Shown piece after piece: positions 32,413 to 38,848 of a stretch of DNA of 38,848 bases. Under the pieces are notes generated by a model. The model had not been told where the DNA came from. It worked only from the letters and a program-made list of their open reading frames with translations, and did not search any database. Position 1 is the stretch's first letter; the number at the start of each line of letters is the position of its first letter. The position numbers and the translations under genes are program-made. The DNA comes from Bacteroidales bacterium (GTDB lineage: Bacteria > Bacteroidota > Bacteroidia > Bacteroidales > UBA932): positions 1-38,848 of the forward strand of contig JAFUWY010000005.1 in assembly GCA_017477245.1 (NCBI GenBank). Reading direction: 5' to 3'.

Positions 32413-33365
32413 TACAGCTGCTTCTCCTCCAGCGCTTTGACGAAAGCTTTCACTTCTTCGTCGGAGTCGAAGCGGATGGTCATGACGCCCTTGCCGGAGG
32501 CCGTACGCTTGAGCGAAATGTCGTTGGAGAAGTATTTCCCGACATGCTCGAGGATGCGGTAGTAGTCCTGGGGCAGCTCGGCGGCGGGCCGGGCGGTGCG
32601 GACCTTGGTCCGCGCAGCGTCCGGGTCGACCTGGAGCTTGCGCACGATGCTCTCGAGCTCGCGGACCGACAGGCCGTCGCGGATCACCAGGTCGCAGAGC
32701 TGCTCCTGGACCTCCGGCGACTCCACGCCGAGGATGGCCTTGGCGTGGCCGGCGCTCAGCAGGCCGACCTTGATGTCGTGCTGCACCTTGGCGGGCAGCT
32801 TGAGCAGGCGCATGGTGTTGGCCACGGTGGCGCGCTTCTTCCCCACCCGGTCGGCCAGGCTGTCCTGGGTGAGCTTGCATTCCTCGATCAGGCGGCGGTA
32901 GCTGAGCGCGAGTTCGATCGGGTCGAGGTCCTCGCGCTGGACGTTCTCGACGATGGCCATCTCGAGCATGCCCTGGTCGTCGGCGTCGCGGATGTAGGCC
33001 GGGATGGTGGTCATGCCCGCCAGGCAGCAGGCCTTGTAGCGGCGCTCGCCGCTGATGATCTGGTAGCGGCGCTCGCCGGTGCGGCGCACCGTGATGGGCT
33101 GGATCAGGCCGAGGGTGCGGATGGACGAAGCCAGCTCCTCCAACGCCGTCTGGTCGAAGGACATACGGGGCTGGAACGGGTTGGGTTCGATCATATCCAC
33201 GGGGATCCGGAGGATGTCCGCCGTGTTCTCGCGACGGCCCACGGGGGCCGTGCCTACGATTTCCTTATTGACATAGCCGACCGGCTTGCGGAGCTGGTCG
33301 GCATTGGGGACCTCGCCGAGCAGGGCGCTGAGGCCCTTGCCGAGGCCGCGGGGTTCTTTGCTCAT
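32412..33365 (-). CDS. parB: Chromosome-partitioning protein ParB
   Basis: A 317-residue CTP-dependent DNA clamp that binds parS and loads ParA-driven segregation. The start, RGLGKGLSALLGE, is typical of chromosomal ParB. The CTPase/parS-binding domain has PNPFQPRMSFDQ, GLIQPITVR and GERRYKACCLAG (the GERR box), then ENVQREDLDPIE. The helix-turn-helix is TQDSLADRVGKKRATVANTM. The C-terminal dimerisation domain ends at residue 317. It overlaps the parA stop by ATGA. No parS site (TGTTTCACGTGAAACA) was seen in the window. Confidence 0.96.
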   Translation of the reverse strand: MSKEPRGLGKGLSALLGEVPNADQLRKPVGYVNKEIVGTAPVGRRENTADILRIPVDMIEPNPFQPRMSFDQTALEELASSIRTLGLIQPITVRRTGERRYQIISGERRYKACCLAGMTTIPAYIRDADDQGMLEMAIVENVQREDLDPIELALSYRRLIEECKLTQDSLADRVGKKRATVANTMRLLKLPAKVQHDIKVGLLSAGHAKAILGVESPEVQEQLCDLVIRDGLSVRELESIVRKLQVDPDAARTKVRTARPAAELPQDYYRILEHVGKYFSNDISLKRTASGKGVMTIRFDSDEEVKAFVKALEEKQL

Positions 33366-34138
33366 AGTTTCTCTCCATTATGCTCCAGCACTTCCCGGGC
33401 AAGGTTGAGATAGTTGGTGGAGCCGTTGCACATGATGTCGTACAGGATGATGGGCTTGCCGTGCGAGGGGGCTTCGCTCAGGCGGATGTTGCGCTGGATC
33501 ACGGTGTCGAACACCAGCTCGCGGAAATGCTCGCGCAGCTCGGCCAGCACCTGCGTGTGCACGCGCGTGCGGCCGTCGAACATCGTGACGACGAATCCCT
33601 CGATGGTCAGTCCCGGATTGACCCCGCCCTGCACGAGGCGGATGGTCTGCAGGAGCTTGCCGAGGCCTTCGAGGGCGAAGAACTCCGGCTGCACGGGGAT
33701 GATCACCGAGTCGGCGGCCGTCAGGGTGTTGACCGTGATCAGGCCCAGGGACGGCGAGCAGTCGATGATGATGTAGTCGTAGTCGCCGCGGATGGGCGCC
33801 AGGGCTTCCTTGAGCAGGGACTCGCGGCCCTCCTCCTCGAGCATCTCGATCTCCGCACCCACGAGGTTGATGTGGGACGGGATCATGTGCAGCCCCGCGA
33901 TCTCCGTCTGGATCAGGGCGTCGGCGATGCCGATCCGCCCGATCATCACCTCGTAGAGGGTCCGCTGCTGGTCATTGTCCGGCGAGAAATTCAGGCCTGA
34001 GGTCGTGTTGGCCTGCGGGTCGGCGTCGATGATCAGCACCTTCTTCTCCAGGACGGCGAGCGAGGCCGCCAGGTTGATGGCGGTCGTGGTCTTGCCGACC
34101 CCTCCCTTCTGATTGGCGATTGCGATGACTTTTCCCAT
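33362..34138 (-). CDS. parA: Chromosome-partitioning ATPase ParA/Soj
   Basis: A 258-residue Walker-type ATPase that binds DNA non-specifically and moves ParB-bound origins. The deviant Walker A, KGGVGKTTTAINLA, is at residues 11-24. IDADPQANTTSG and the Walker B region YIIIDCSPSLGLIT follow. The length and the absence of an N-terminal HTH are typical of chromosomal Soj. A perfect -7 box (TAAATTTG, minus strand) lies 23 bp upstream, making parA the first gene of the parA-parB-DUF5683-transglycosylase operon. Confidence 0.96.
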   Translation of the reverse strand: MGKVIAIANQKGGVGKTTTAINLAASLAVLEKKVLIIDADPQANTTSGLNFSPDNDQQRTLYEVMIGRIGIADALIQTEIAGLHMIPSHINLVGAEIEMLEEEGRESLLKEALAPIRGDYDYIIIDCSPSLGLITVNTLTAADSVIIPVQPEFFALEGLGKLLQTIRLVQGGVNPGLTIEGFVVTMFDGRTRVHTQVLAELREHFRELVFDTVIQRNIRLSEAPSHGKPIILYDIMCNGSTNYLNLAREVLEHNGEKL

Positions 34139-34160
34139 AATCCAATACGTGCTAGAAATG

Positions 34161-34168
34161 CAAATTTA
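34161..34168 (-). promoter_or_regulatory. -7 box of the parAB operon
   Basis: TAAATTTG on the minus strand matches TAnnTTTG, 23 bp before the parA ATG at 34138. The -33 box is not evident and would overlap the divergent gene's start. Confidence 0.5.
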
Positions 34169-34180
34169 GCAATTTATTCC

Positions 34181-34188
34181 TATATTCG
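34181..34188 (+). promoter_or_regulatory. -7 box of the lipid-kinase gene, possibly leaderless
   Basis: TATATTCG resembles TAnnTTTG and ends 4 bp before the ATG at 34193. If it is used, transcription begins at or next to the start codon, giving a leaderless mRNA. Confidence 0.35.
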
Positions 34189-34192
34189 CGGT

Positions 34193-35149
34193 ATGTGTAC
34201 GACAAAAACCGAGTGGTATTTCATCGTCAATCCCCGGGCCGGTTCCGGCAAGACGATGTCTGAATGGGTCCCCGCCGAGCGGATGCTCGGACAGAAAGGA
34301 ATACCCTTCGTCACGGCCATGACCGACCATAGCAAGCACGCCATCGAGCTGGCGCGCGAAGCCGCGGCGGCGGGCTACCGCCGGATCGCCGCGGTGGGCG
34401 GCGACGGCTCGCTCCACGAGGTCCTGGGCGGCATCTGCGGCTGGTGCGCGGCCACGGGCGTGCACACGGAGGAGTTCTACCTCGCCGTCGTACCCATCGG
34501 CTCCGGCAACGACTGGATCAAGTCCTGCGGCGTGCCCGACGATGTGGGCAAGGTGATCGACCTGATCGCCGCCGGGTCGTTCGGACGCATGGACATCGTC
34601 CGGGCGTCGAGCGCCGGCGGCCGCATCTCCTACATGGCCAACGTCGGCGGCATCGGTTTCGACTCCCACGTCTGCGACCGCGTCAACCGCCAGAAAGAGC
34701 GCGGGATGCGCGGGCGGATGATCTATCTGGACGGCCTGCGCCACACGATGTTCCATCTCTCCCCCATCTCCATCGCCGTCCAGGCCGACGGCGAAGAGGT
34801 CTTCAGCGGCGAGGCCTACTCGCTGGCGCTCGGCAACGGCCCCTGGTCCGGCGGCGGCATGCGCCAGGTCCCCCTGGCCGTCAACGACGACGGCGTCCTG
34901 GACTACATGGTCGTGCCCAAGGCCAAACTGTCTTCGCTGGTCAAGGAAGTGCCGCGGCTCTTCTCCGGGAGCGCGCACGAGTCGTCGCTGATCCGCAGCG
35001 GGCGCTGCCGCGCGCTGCGCATCGCGCCGCTCGACGGGCGCTCCGCCGACATCATCGAATTCGACGGGGAGATCGAGGGTCGCCTGCCCCTGCTGGTGGA
35101 GGTTACCGGCCAGCAGATCCAGGTGCTGAAAGGCGCAGCCGGCCGATAA
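34193..35149 (+). CDS. Diacylglycerol/lipid kinase family protein (YegS/DagK-like)
   Basis: A 318-residue protein of the DAGK catalytic family, phosphorylating diacylglycerol or a related lipid with ATP. The nucleotide-binding motifs are NPRAGSGKTM near the N-terminus, AAVGGDGSLHEVLGG near residue 70, and VPIGSGNDWIKS. The C-terminal beta-sandwich has ISYMANVGGIGFDSHV, ALGNGPWSGGGM and EFDGEI. Its 3' end overlaps the 3' end of the convergent PAP2 gene by 47 bp. The kinase and a PAP2 phosphatase side by side suggest opposing steps of lipid phosphate turnover (inference). Confidence 0.9.
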   Translation: MCTTKTEWYFIVNPRAGSGKTMSEWVPAERMLGQKGIPFVTAMTDHSKHAIELAREAAAAGYRRIAAVGGDGSLHEVLGGICGWCAATGVHTEEFYLAVVPIGSGNDWIKSCGVPDDVGKVIDLIAAGSFGRMDIVRASSAGGRISYMANVGGIGFDSHVCDRVNRQKERGMRGRMIYLDGLRHTMFHLSPISIAVQADGEEVFSGEAYSLALGNGPWSGGGMRQVPLAVNDDGVLDYMVVPKAKLSSLVKEVPRLFSGSAHESSLIRSGRCRALRIAPLDGRSADIIEFDGEIEGRLPLLVEVTGQQIQVLKGAAGR

Positions 35150-35732
35150 TCCAGCGGCCCAGCATCGCCAGGGCCCAGCCGGCCAGCAGGCCCACGGCGA
35201 ACCCTACGCACACGTCTCCGAAGAAGTGCTTGCCCACGAACACGCGGCTCATCCCCACGAGGATGGCCCAGATGAAGATGCACCAGCCGTAGATGCGGTA
35301 GGTGTGCGTCTTGTCATTGCGGAAGCAGAAATACGAACACGCCGCGAAGCCCATCGCGTTGGCGGCGTGGGCGGAATAGAAGCCGTAGAGGTTGCCCTTG
35401 CCCTCGAGGATGTGCAGGGCCCCGTCAACCATGTTCTGGTCCCAGCAGGGCCGCAGGCGCTCGAAATAGGCCTTCGTGAAATTGGCCAGCTGGTCGCAGA
35501 ACACGATGGTCAGCACGCACGCGAGCACGGCGATCGTGGCCCGTTTCCACCCCAGGCGGATGTAGAGGAAGACCAGCACGGCCGCATAGAGGACGAACCA
35601 GATCTCCTTGTTGGAGAATACCTGCCAGACGGCGTCGGTCACCGGGCAGTGGAGGGCGTTGATCGCGAGGGTCACGTCCTGGTCGATGTGGTGTGCCTGC
35701 CGCAGCAGGTTCAAGCTTGCAATGCCTTCCAT
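35103..35732 (-). CDS. PAP2-family membrane phosphatase
   Basis: A 209-residue membrane phosphatase with five to six spans, starting at the ATG at 35732, 22 bp inside the end of obgE. The three PAP2 motifs are present: KAYFERLRP, then [11 protein letters not shown], then [12 protein letters not shown]. Motif 2 reads S-A-H instead of the usual P-S-G-H; the catalytic His is kept. Members remove phosphate from undecaprenyl pyrophosphate, phosphatidic acid or PGP; the true substrate is not clear. The frame is open upstream to 35852, but that extension lies inside obgE and lacks membrane character. Confidence 0.88.
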   Translation of the reverse strand: MEGIASLNLLRQAHHIDQDVTLAINALHCPVTDAVWQVFSNKEIWFVLYAAVLVFLYIRLGWKRATIAVLACVLTIVFCDQLANFTKAYFERLRPCWDQNMVDGALHILEGKGNLYGFYSAHAANAMGFAACSYFCFRNDKTHTYRIYGWCIFIWAILVGMSRVFVGKHFFGDVCVGFAVGLLAGWALAMLGRWIIGRLRLSAPGSAGR

Positions 35733-36706
35733 AGCGTATCCTTGAGTTGTTGCAGACCTTCTCCCGTGCTCGACGAGATGAACACGCAGGGGATCTTGCG
35801 CGGCAGGTGGGGCTTGATCATCTTCTCGAGCTCCTCGTCGATCAGGTCGCATTTGGTGATGGCCAGCACGCGCTGCTTGGTCAGCAGTTCGGGGTTGTAG
35901 AGTTTCAGCTCCGCGAGCAGGGTCTTGTAGGCCGCGGCGATGTCTTCCTCCTCCACGCTCACCATGAAGAGCAGCACGGAGTTGCGCTCGATGTGGCGCA
36001 GGAAACGGATGCCGATGCCCTTGCCCTCGTGGGCGCCCTCGATGATGCCCGGGATGTCGGCCATCACGAAGGACTTGTCGTCATAATAGCGCACGATGCC
36101 GAGGTTAGGCTCGAGCGTGGTGAAGGCGTAGGACGCGATCTTGGGCTTGGCCGCGGTGATGGTGGCGAGCAGCGTGGACTTCCCGGCGTTCGGGAATCCC
36201 ACCAGGCCCACGTCCGCCAGAAGCTTCAGTTCCAGGATGAAGATACCCTCCTCCCCTTCTTCGCCCGGCTGGGCGAACCGCGGGGTCTGGAGGGTCGCGG
36301 TCTTGAAGTTGTTGTTGCCCAGGCCGCCCTTGCCGCCGCGGCAGAGGATGCGCTCCTCGCCGGCCTCCATCATCTCGAAGAGGACCTCGTCGGTCTCGGC
36401 GTTCTTCGCCACGGTGCCGATCGGGACGTCGAGGTAGATGTCCGTTCCGTTCTTGCCGGTGCGCAGGTCGCTTCCGCCCTTCTCGCCGTCCTCGGCGTGG
36501 ATGTGCTTGCGGTATTTGAGGTGGATCAGGGTCCAGAACTGCGGATTGGCCCGCAGGATGATATGACCGCCCCGGCCGCCGTCGCCGCCGTCCGGTCCCC
36601 CCTTCGGGACATACTTGGCGCGATGCAGGTGCGCCGACCCCGCACCCCCATGCCCGGAGGCGCAATAGATCTTGACGTAATCTATGAAATTGCTCTGTTC
36701 GGCCAT
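35711..36706 (-). CDS. obgE: GTPase Obg/CgtA
   Basis: A ribosome-associated GTPase needed for 50S assembly and stress control. The N-terminal glycine-rich Obg fold ([31 protein letters not shown]) covers residues ~1-158. The G domain has G1 GFPNAGKST, switch I region [10 protein letters not shown]3 DIPGII, G4 TKCDL and G5 SSSTGEG. At 331 residues it lacks the extra C-terminal OCT domain found in some Obg proteins. A perfect -7 box (TATCTTTG) lies 27 bp upstream. Confidence 0.97.
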   Translation of the reverse strand: MAEQSNFIDYVKIYCASGHGGAGSAHLHRAKYVPKGGPDGGDGGRGGHIILRANPQFWTLIHLKYRKHIHAEDGEKGGSDLRTGKNGTDIYLDVPIGTVAKNAETDEVLFEMMEAGEERILCRGGKGGLGNNNFKTATLQTPRFAQPGEEGEEGIFILELKLLADVGLVGFPNAGKSTLLATITAAKPKIASYAFTTLEPNLGIVRYYDDKSFVMADIPGIIEGAHEGKGIGIRFLRHIERNSVLLFMVSVEEEDIAAAYKTLLAELKLYNPELLTKQRVLAITKCDLIDEELEKMIKPHLPRKIPCVFISSSTGEGLQQLKDTLWKALQA

Positions 36707-36732
36707 AATGCTCGTCGCTCTACGTTCTCCCG

Positions 36733-36740
36733 CAAAGATA
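36733..36740 (-). promoter_or_regulatory. -7 box of the obgE-PAP2 operon
   Basis: TATCTTTG on the minus strand matches TAnnTTTG, 27 bp before the obgE ATG. A TTTG lies 12 bp further upstream, too close for a canonical -33 box. Confidence 0.5.
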
Positions 36741-36768
36741 AGGAATAAATCCCAAATCTTCCGCTATC

Positions 36769-36836
36769 CTCCATCCATCCTCCCCTTCTCATCCTCCCAT
36801 CCTCCCATCCCCTCTTCCCCTCTTCCCCTCTTCTAT
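36769..36836. repeat. Pyrimidine-rich low-complexity tract
   Basis: Short tandem units (TCCTCCCA and CCTCTTCC types) make an almost pure C/T run on the plus strand. It has no coding content and lies between the obgE promoter and the 52-bp array. Confidence 0.75.
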
Positions 36837-36928
36837 CTCTGTAACCCCAGATTCCGCCAATCATTTCCCCTCGCCCTCAGCGGACCAGGTCCACCACCCA
36901 TCTCCTCCTCCCACCACCATCACCATCG

Positions 36929-37131
36929 GCCCGGATAAGGCCCCTATCCTGCCCGGATCCCCTCCGGTAGCTACCCTTCAGCCCGGATAAAGGCCTTATC
37001 CTGCCCGAACCCCCTCCGGTAACCACCCTTTGGCCCGGATAAGGCCCCTATCCTGCCCGGACCCCCTTCGCCACCCACCCTTTGGCCCGGATAAGGCCCC
37101 TATCCTGCCCGAACCCGGGCAGGCGGGGGTC
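36929..37131. repeat. 52-bp tandem array, four units (second cassette)
   Basis: Units begin at 36929, 36981, 37033 and 37085, the same 52-bp period and sequence as at 17582-17841. Here the central bases read mostly CCCCTATCC rather than TCGATATCC. The last unit runs straight into the conserved left block, as in the first cassette. Confidence 0.9.
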
Positions 37132-37292
37132 CGGACGAGCCATCAAAGCTCGTCCGGATCCTCCGGCAGCCGCCGCTCTCCATATTGAGCGGCGGCGGTG
37201 CCCCAGTACCCATGCGAATATATAGTCAATAATCCCTGCAGTCGAACCCGCAGTGAGCCGCCGCGCCAGGTTATGCGCGGCGGCGAATCGCC
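37114..37292 (+). repeat. Conserved left block with three hairpins (second cassette)
   Basis: This 179-bp block matches 17819-17995. Hairpin 1 is longer here (the GGACGAGC / GCTCGTCC stem extends through CCGG). Hairpin 2 is GCCGCCGCTC / GAGCGGCGGC. Hairpin 3 is the REP-like GCCGCCGCGC-CAGGTTAT-GCGCGGCGGC at 37257-37284. Confidence 0.85.
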
Positions 37293-37410
37293 TGGCCTTC
37301 TTGTATCTCAGGAGTTGTTTTAGAAGAACTCCACTCCCCCTCAACTCTTCCAAGAATGCATGGCGTCAAATCCGAGGGCATCAGGGCTTGCATTACCCTC
37401 GTCGAAGTCT

Positions 37411-38304
37411 TCATTCGAACAACCTTTTGAGATCCTGTTCGGAAATATGGAAAATGCGTCCCAACTGTTTGATATTGACCCCGGAGCGTTTCAATAACAT
37501 GCTGCACAGGACGACTCGCTGATTCATGTCAAGAACTTCGATCTCCGAGACATCATACTGCTCCCGGGCTGCTTCCAGTACCATCCGTATGACATCCTGA
37601 TCCGGTAAGGACAGCGACTTGCGGTTCATTTCCTCGTTGACTTTGGCCTCCATCCGCTGGTTCAGCATAAACATAAAGCATGCGGGCTGCTTGAAAGCAC
37701 GCTCCGCCAACTTGCAATCCGTATAACAGGCCGGCCAGATCATCCCATCGGGAAGTATGATCCAGTCGTCGGGCAGATCGATCTTGGTCTCAAGGAGATT
37801 CCTCAGTTTAAAGCTGGAAAGGCTCCCGACCGTGCTCCCCTCCGGAAAACCTTGATTGGAGAAAACGAGTCCGGCAGAACTCCATCGGTAGTTGGTCGGA
37901 GCATATGCCATTCCGGCGGCCATCGGATTCCTGAACACGTAGGCGATCTTCTCCTGAAGGTCATCGTTGTCGGAGATCTGCCAGGCATCGATCTCCCAAG
38001 ACTCCTGGATGGCAGCCCCCGAACGATGGTTTGCCTGCCAGGTCATTGTCAGCCGGTGGAAAAGCGCCATCCATTTGAGACAGTCGGAGCGGGTGCCATA
38101 CAAGATGAAATGTACATGATTGCCCATCAGGCAGAAAGCGACCACGATGACCGGGAAATCCTTCCTCCCCCTCGCTACGCAGAATGCAATCCGGTTCATG
38201 CCGGCGATAAATTCACGCTCATCGGCGAAAAGGACACTGCTTTTGAAACCCTTGGTTGCGCAGTGATAATAATGCGGTTTGTTCATAGCTTTGTTCTTTG
38301 TCAT
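37411..38304 (-). CDS. REP-associated tyrosine transposase (RAYT, IS200-like Y1/HUH)
   Basis: A single-strand DNA transposase of the Y1 HUH type. The N-terminal part (KPHYYHCATKGFKSSVLFAD) leads to the metal-binding HUH motif in CLMGNHVHFILYG. The catalytic Tyr lies in KIAYVFRNPMAAGMAYAP, followed by YRWSSAGLVF; the NP-x-AG-M and Y-x-WSS pattern marks RAYT proteins. At 297 residues it is nearly twice the usual RAYT length. The C-terminal ~130 residues end in a helix-turn-helix-like segment (GVNIKQLGRIFHISEQDLKR). The ATG at 38286 is an alternative start, six codons in. A near-consensus -7 box (TATCTTTA, minus strand 38322-38315) precedes it. The flanking hairpin repeats make it the likely enzyme acting on them. 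Confidence 0.88.
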   Translation of the reverse strand: MTKNKAMNKPHYYHCATKGFKSSVLFADEREFIAGMNRIAFCVARGRKDFPVIVVAFCLMGNHVHFILYGTRSDCLKWMALFHRLTMTWQANHRSGAAIQESWEIDAWQISDNDDLQEKIAYVFRNPMAAGMAYAPTNYRWSSAGLVFSNQGFPEGSTVGSLSSFKLRNLLETKIDLPDDWIILPDGMIWPACYTDCKLAERAFKQPACFMFMLNQRMEAKVNEEMNRKSLSLPDQDVIRMVLEAAREQYDVSEIEVLDMNQRVVLCSMLLKRSGVNIKQLGRIFHISEQDLKRLFE

Positions 38305-38411
38305 GTTTCGGGGCTAAAGATAATGACCGGTCTGGAACCCGCCAATGGATTTCGTCCCAGAAAAGAAGTCTTCGTCACATTTTGTGATTTTTTAATGGTC
38401 AGATACGATTT

Positions 38412-38429
38412 TTTATATCGAGATATAAA
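38412..38429. promoter_or_regulatory. Perfect 18-bp palindrome upstream of the transposase
   Basis: TTTATATC-GA-GATATAAA lies about 108 bp before the transposase start. It may be an operator or simply AT-rich symmetry. The rest of 38305-38511 is AT-richer than its flanks and shows no convincing gene. Confidence 0.35.
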
Positions 38430-38511
38430 CCTCGGTGGTGGCTGGTTTTTGGGGAGAATACGATTGATAGAGAGATTATTATCTATTTTATGCATGTGTT
38501 ACCGATGGTCC

Positions 38512-38691
38512 GGGCGAATCACAGCCGCGCATAACCGGGCGCGGCTGCTCCCTGCGGGGAGAGGCTTGGTATTTAATGCCTGGACAGCTGGATGTGATGG
38601 TGCACCGCCGCCGCGCATAATCAGGCGCGGCGGTTAGCGCGGCTCGCCGGGAGTTTTGGGAACTCCCGGCGGCCCCGCTTGCCCGAAGGCA
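38512..38691 (-). repeat. Conserved right block with three hairpins (second cassette)
   Basis: This 180-bp block is equal in length to 18357-18536. The REP-like stems are CAGCCGCGC-ATAACCGG-GCGCGGCTG (38522-38547) and CCGCCGCGC-ATAATCAG-GCGCGGCGG (38608-38633). The end stem is GCCGGGAGTT / AACTCCCGGC (38646-38670). Read on the minus strand, the loops are CCGGTTAT and CTGATTAT, close to the CAGGTTAT loop of the left block. Confidence 0.85.
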
Positions 38692-38848
38692 ACCATTATC
38701 AGAAAACTTGTCGTTTCCTGATTTTGGTTGACTCGGGTTATAGATTATTACTGATAAAAGTTGACCATTCGTCGTTATCCCTAAGATGGGTTTACCATCC
38801 GAGTCTTATCACTGTCTGGGGTTGACTGGAGGCTGTAGGCCGGAAGGA
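38692..38848. other. Gene-free end of window
   Basis: After the conserved right block the sequence becomes AT-richer. It contains no recognisable gene, RNA or repeat that I can support. A gene cut by the window edge cannot be excluded. Confidence 0.4.

Larger units (their letters stand above)
37247..38558 (-). mobile_element. REP-bounded RAYT transposase unit
   Basis: The transposase gene is enclosed by two inward-facing copies of one 46-bp unit: 37247-37292 and, on the minus strand, 38558-38513. They agree at 40 of 46 positions. Two of the six differences are a compensating pair in the stem (C-G to A-T), so the hairpin is under selection. Single-stranded hairpins in inverted pairs beside a Y1 transposase are the known signature of REP/BIME systems. 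The outer limits may be larger, since conserved sequence extends from 36929 to 38691. No target-site duplication was identified; this enzyme class does not normally make one. Confidence 0.65.

Noticed and set aside
32412-34138. parS site near parAB
   Set aside because: No match to TGTTTCACGTGAAACA was noticed on reading; parS may lie elsewhere in the genome.
37048-37353. Small minus-strand protein with AAAHNLARRLTAG, also seen near 17805-18083
   Set aside because: The peptide is a translation of the REP hairpin block. It has no start signals and exists only because the repeat lacks stops.
38301-38495. Minus-strand 64-codon frame upstream of the transposase
   Set aside because: It overlaps the transposase start and its -7 box, has no family resemblance and lies in AT-rich regulatory sequence.

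Overview
The window reads as chromosomal DNA of a high-G+C member of the Bacteroidetes, probably Bacteroidales. The evidence is: matches to the Bacteroidetes promoter form (-7 box TAnnTTTG, one with a TTTG -33 box at 16511-16541, another at 27261-27292); the order parA-parB-DUF5683-lytic transglycosylase; a cysteate synthase; a GH92/sulfatase/GH2 glycan set; and a DUF3853/DUF6371/P4-primase mobile cassette of the type seen in Bacteroides relatives. The genus cannot be named from the sequence alone.

Layout. 1-5596: the right end of an integrated mobile element, lower in G+C than its surroundings. It carries an AlbA_2/ATPase regulator (cut by the window edge), a duplicated non-coding module, a Zn-finger/Toprim primase-like protein, a P4-type helicase-primase, a DUF3853 DNA-binding protein and a divergent HTH regulator with its own operator. 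It abuts the 3' end of tRNA-Ser(GCT) at 5597-5686, a classical integration target. 5767-13500 (minus strand): a probable catabolic operon in the order C69 dipeptidase, Ser-type sulfatase lipoprotein, GH92 alpha-mannosidase, LolA-like protein, PhoA-type alkaline phosphatase. 13568-17338 (plus): a small secreted protein, pheS, a queuosine-precursor transporter with queF, and an SDR oxidoreductase. 17339-18967: a 1.6-kb gene-free stretch full of repeats. 18968-22237 (minus): an esterase followed by a GH2 glycosidase. 22375-26039 (plus): rlmD, a Ca/Na antiporter and cysteate synthase. 26036-27240 (minus): two predicted secreted or outer-membrane proteins. 27323-29778 (plus): a GNAT-like protein and rarA. 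29780-34138 (minus): parA, parB, DUF5683 and a LysM lytic transglycosylase. 34193-36706: a lipid kinase, a PAP2 phosphatase and obgE. 36707-38848: repeats around a Y1/HUH transposase of the REP-associated (RAYT) type.

The most unusual feature is a pair of matching repeat cassettes at 17582-18536 and 36929-38691. Each starts with a tandem array of a 52-bp unit (five and four copies). A conserved structured block of about 178 bp follows, ending in a REP-like hairpin with an 8-nt loop ending in TTAT. After a variable centre comes an inverted copy of the same hairpin inside a second conserved 180-bp block. In one cassette the centre is the RAYT transposase gene; in the other it is an unrelated 360-bp segment with its own inverted repeats and a terminator-like hairpin. 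Compensatory base changes support the hairpin. This looks like a RAYT/REP system in which one transposase could serve cassettes with different contents.

A second family of short palindromes (ATTCGCCGG / CCGGCGAAT) has expanded into a 21-bp in-frame array inside the GH92 gene and a 26-bp array in front of the SDR promoter.
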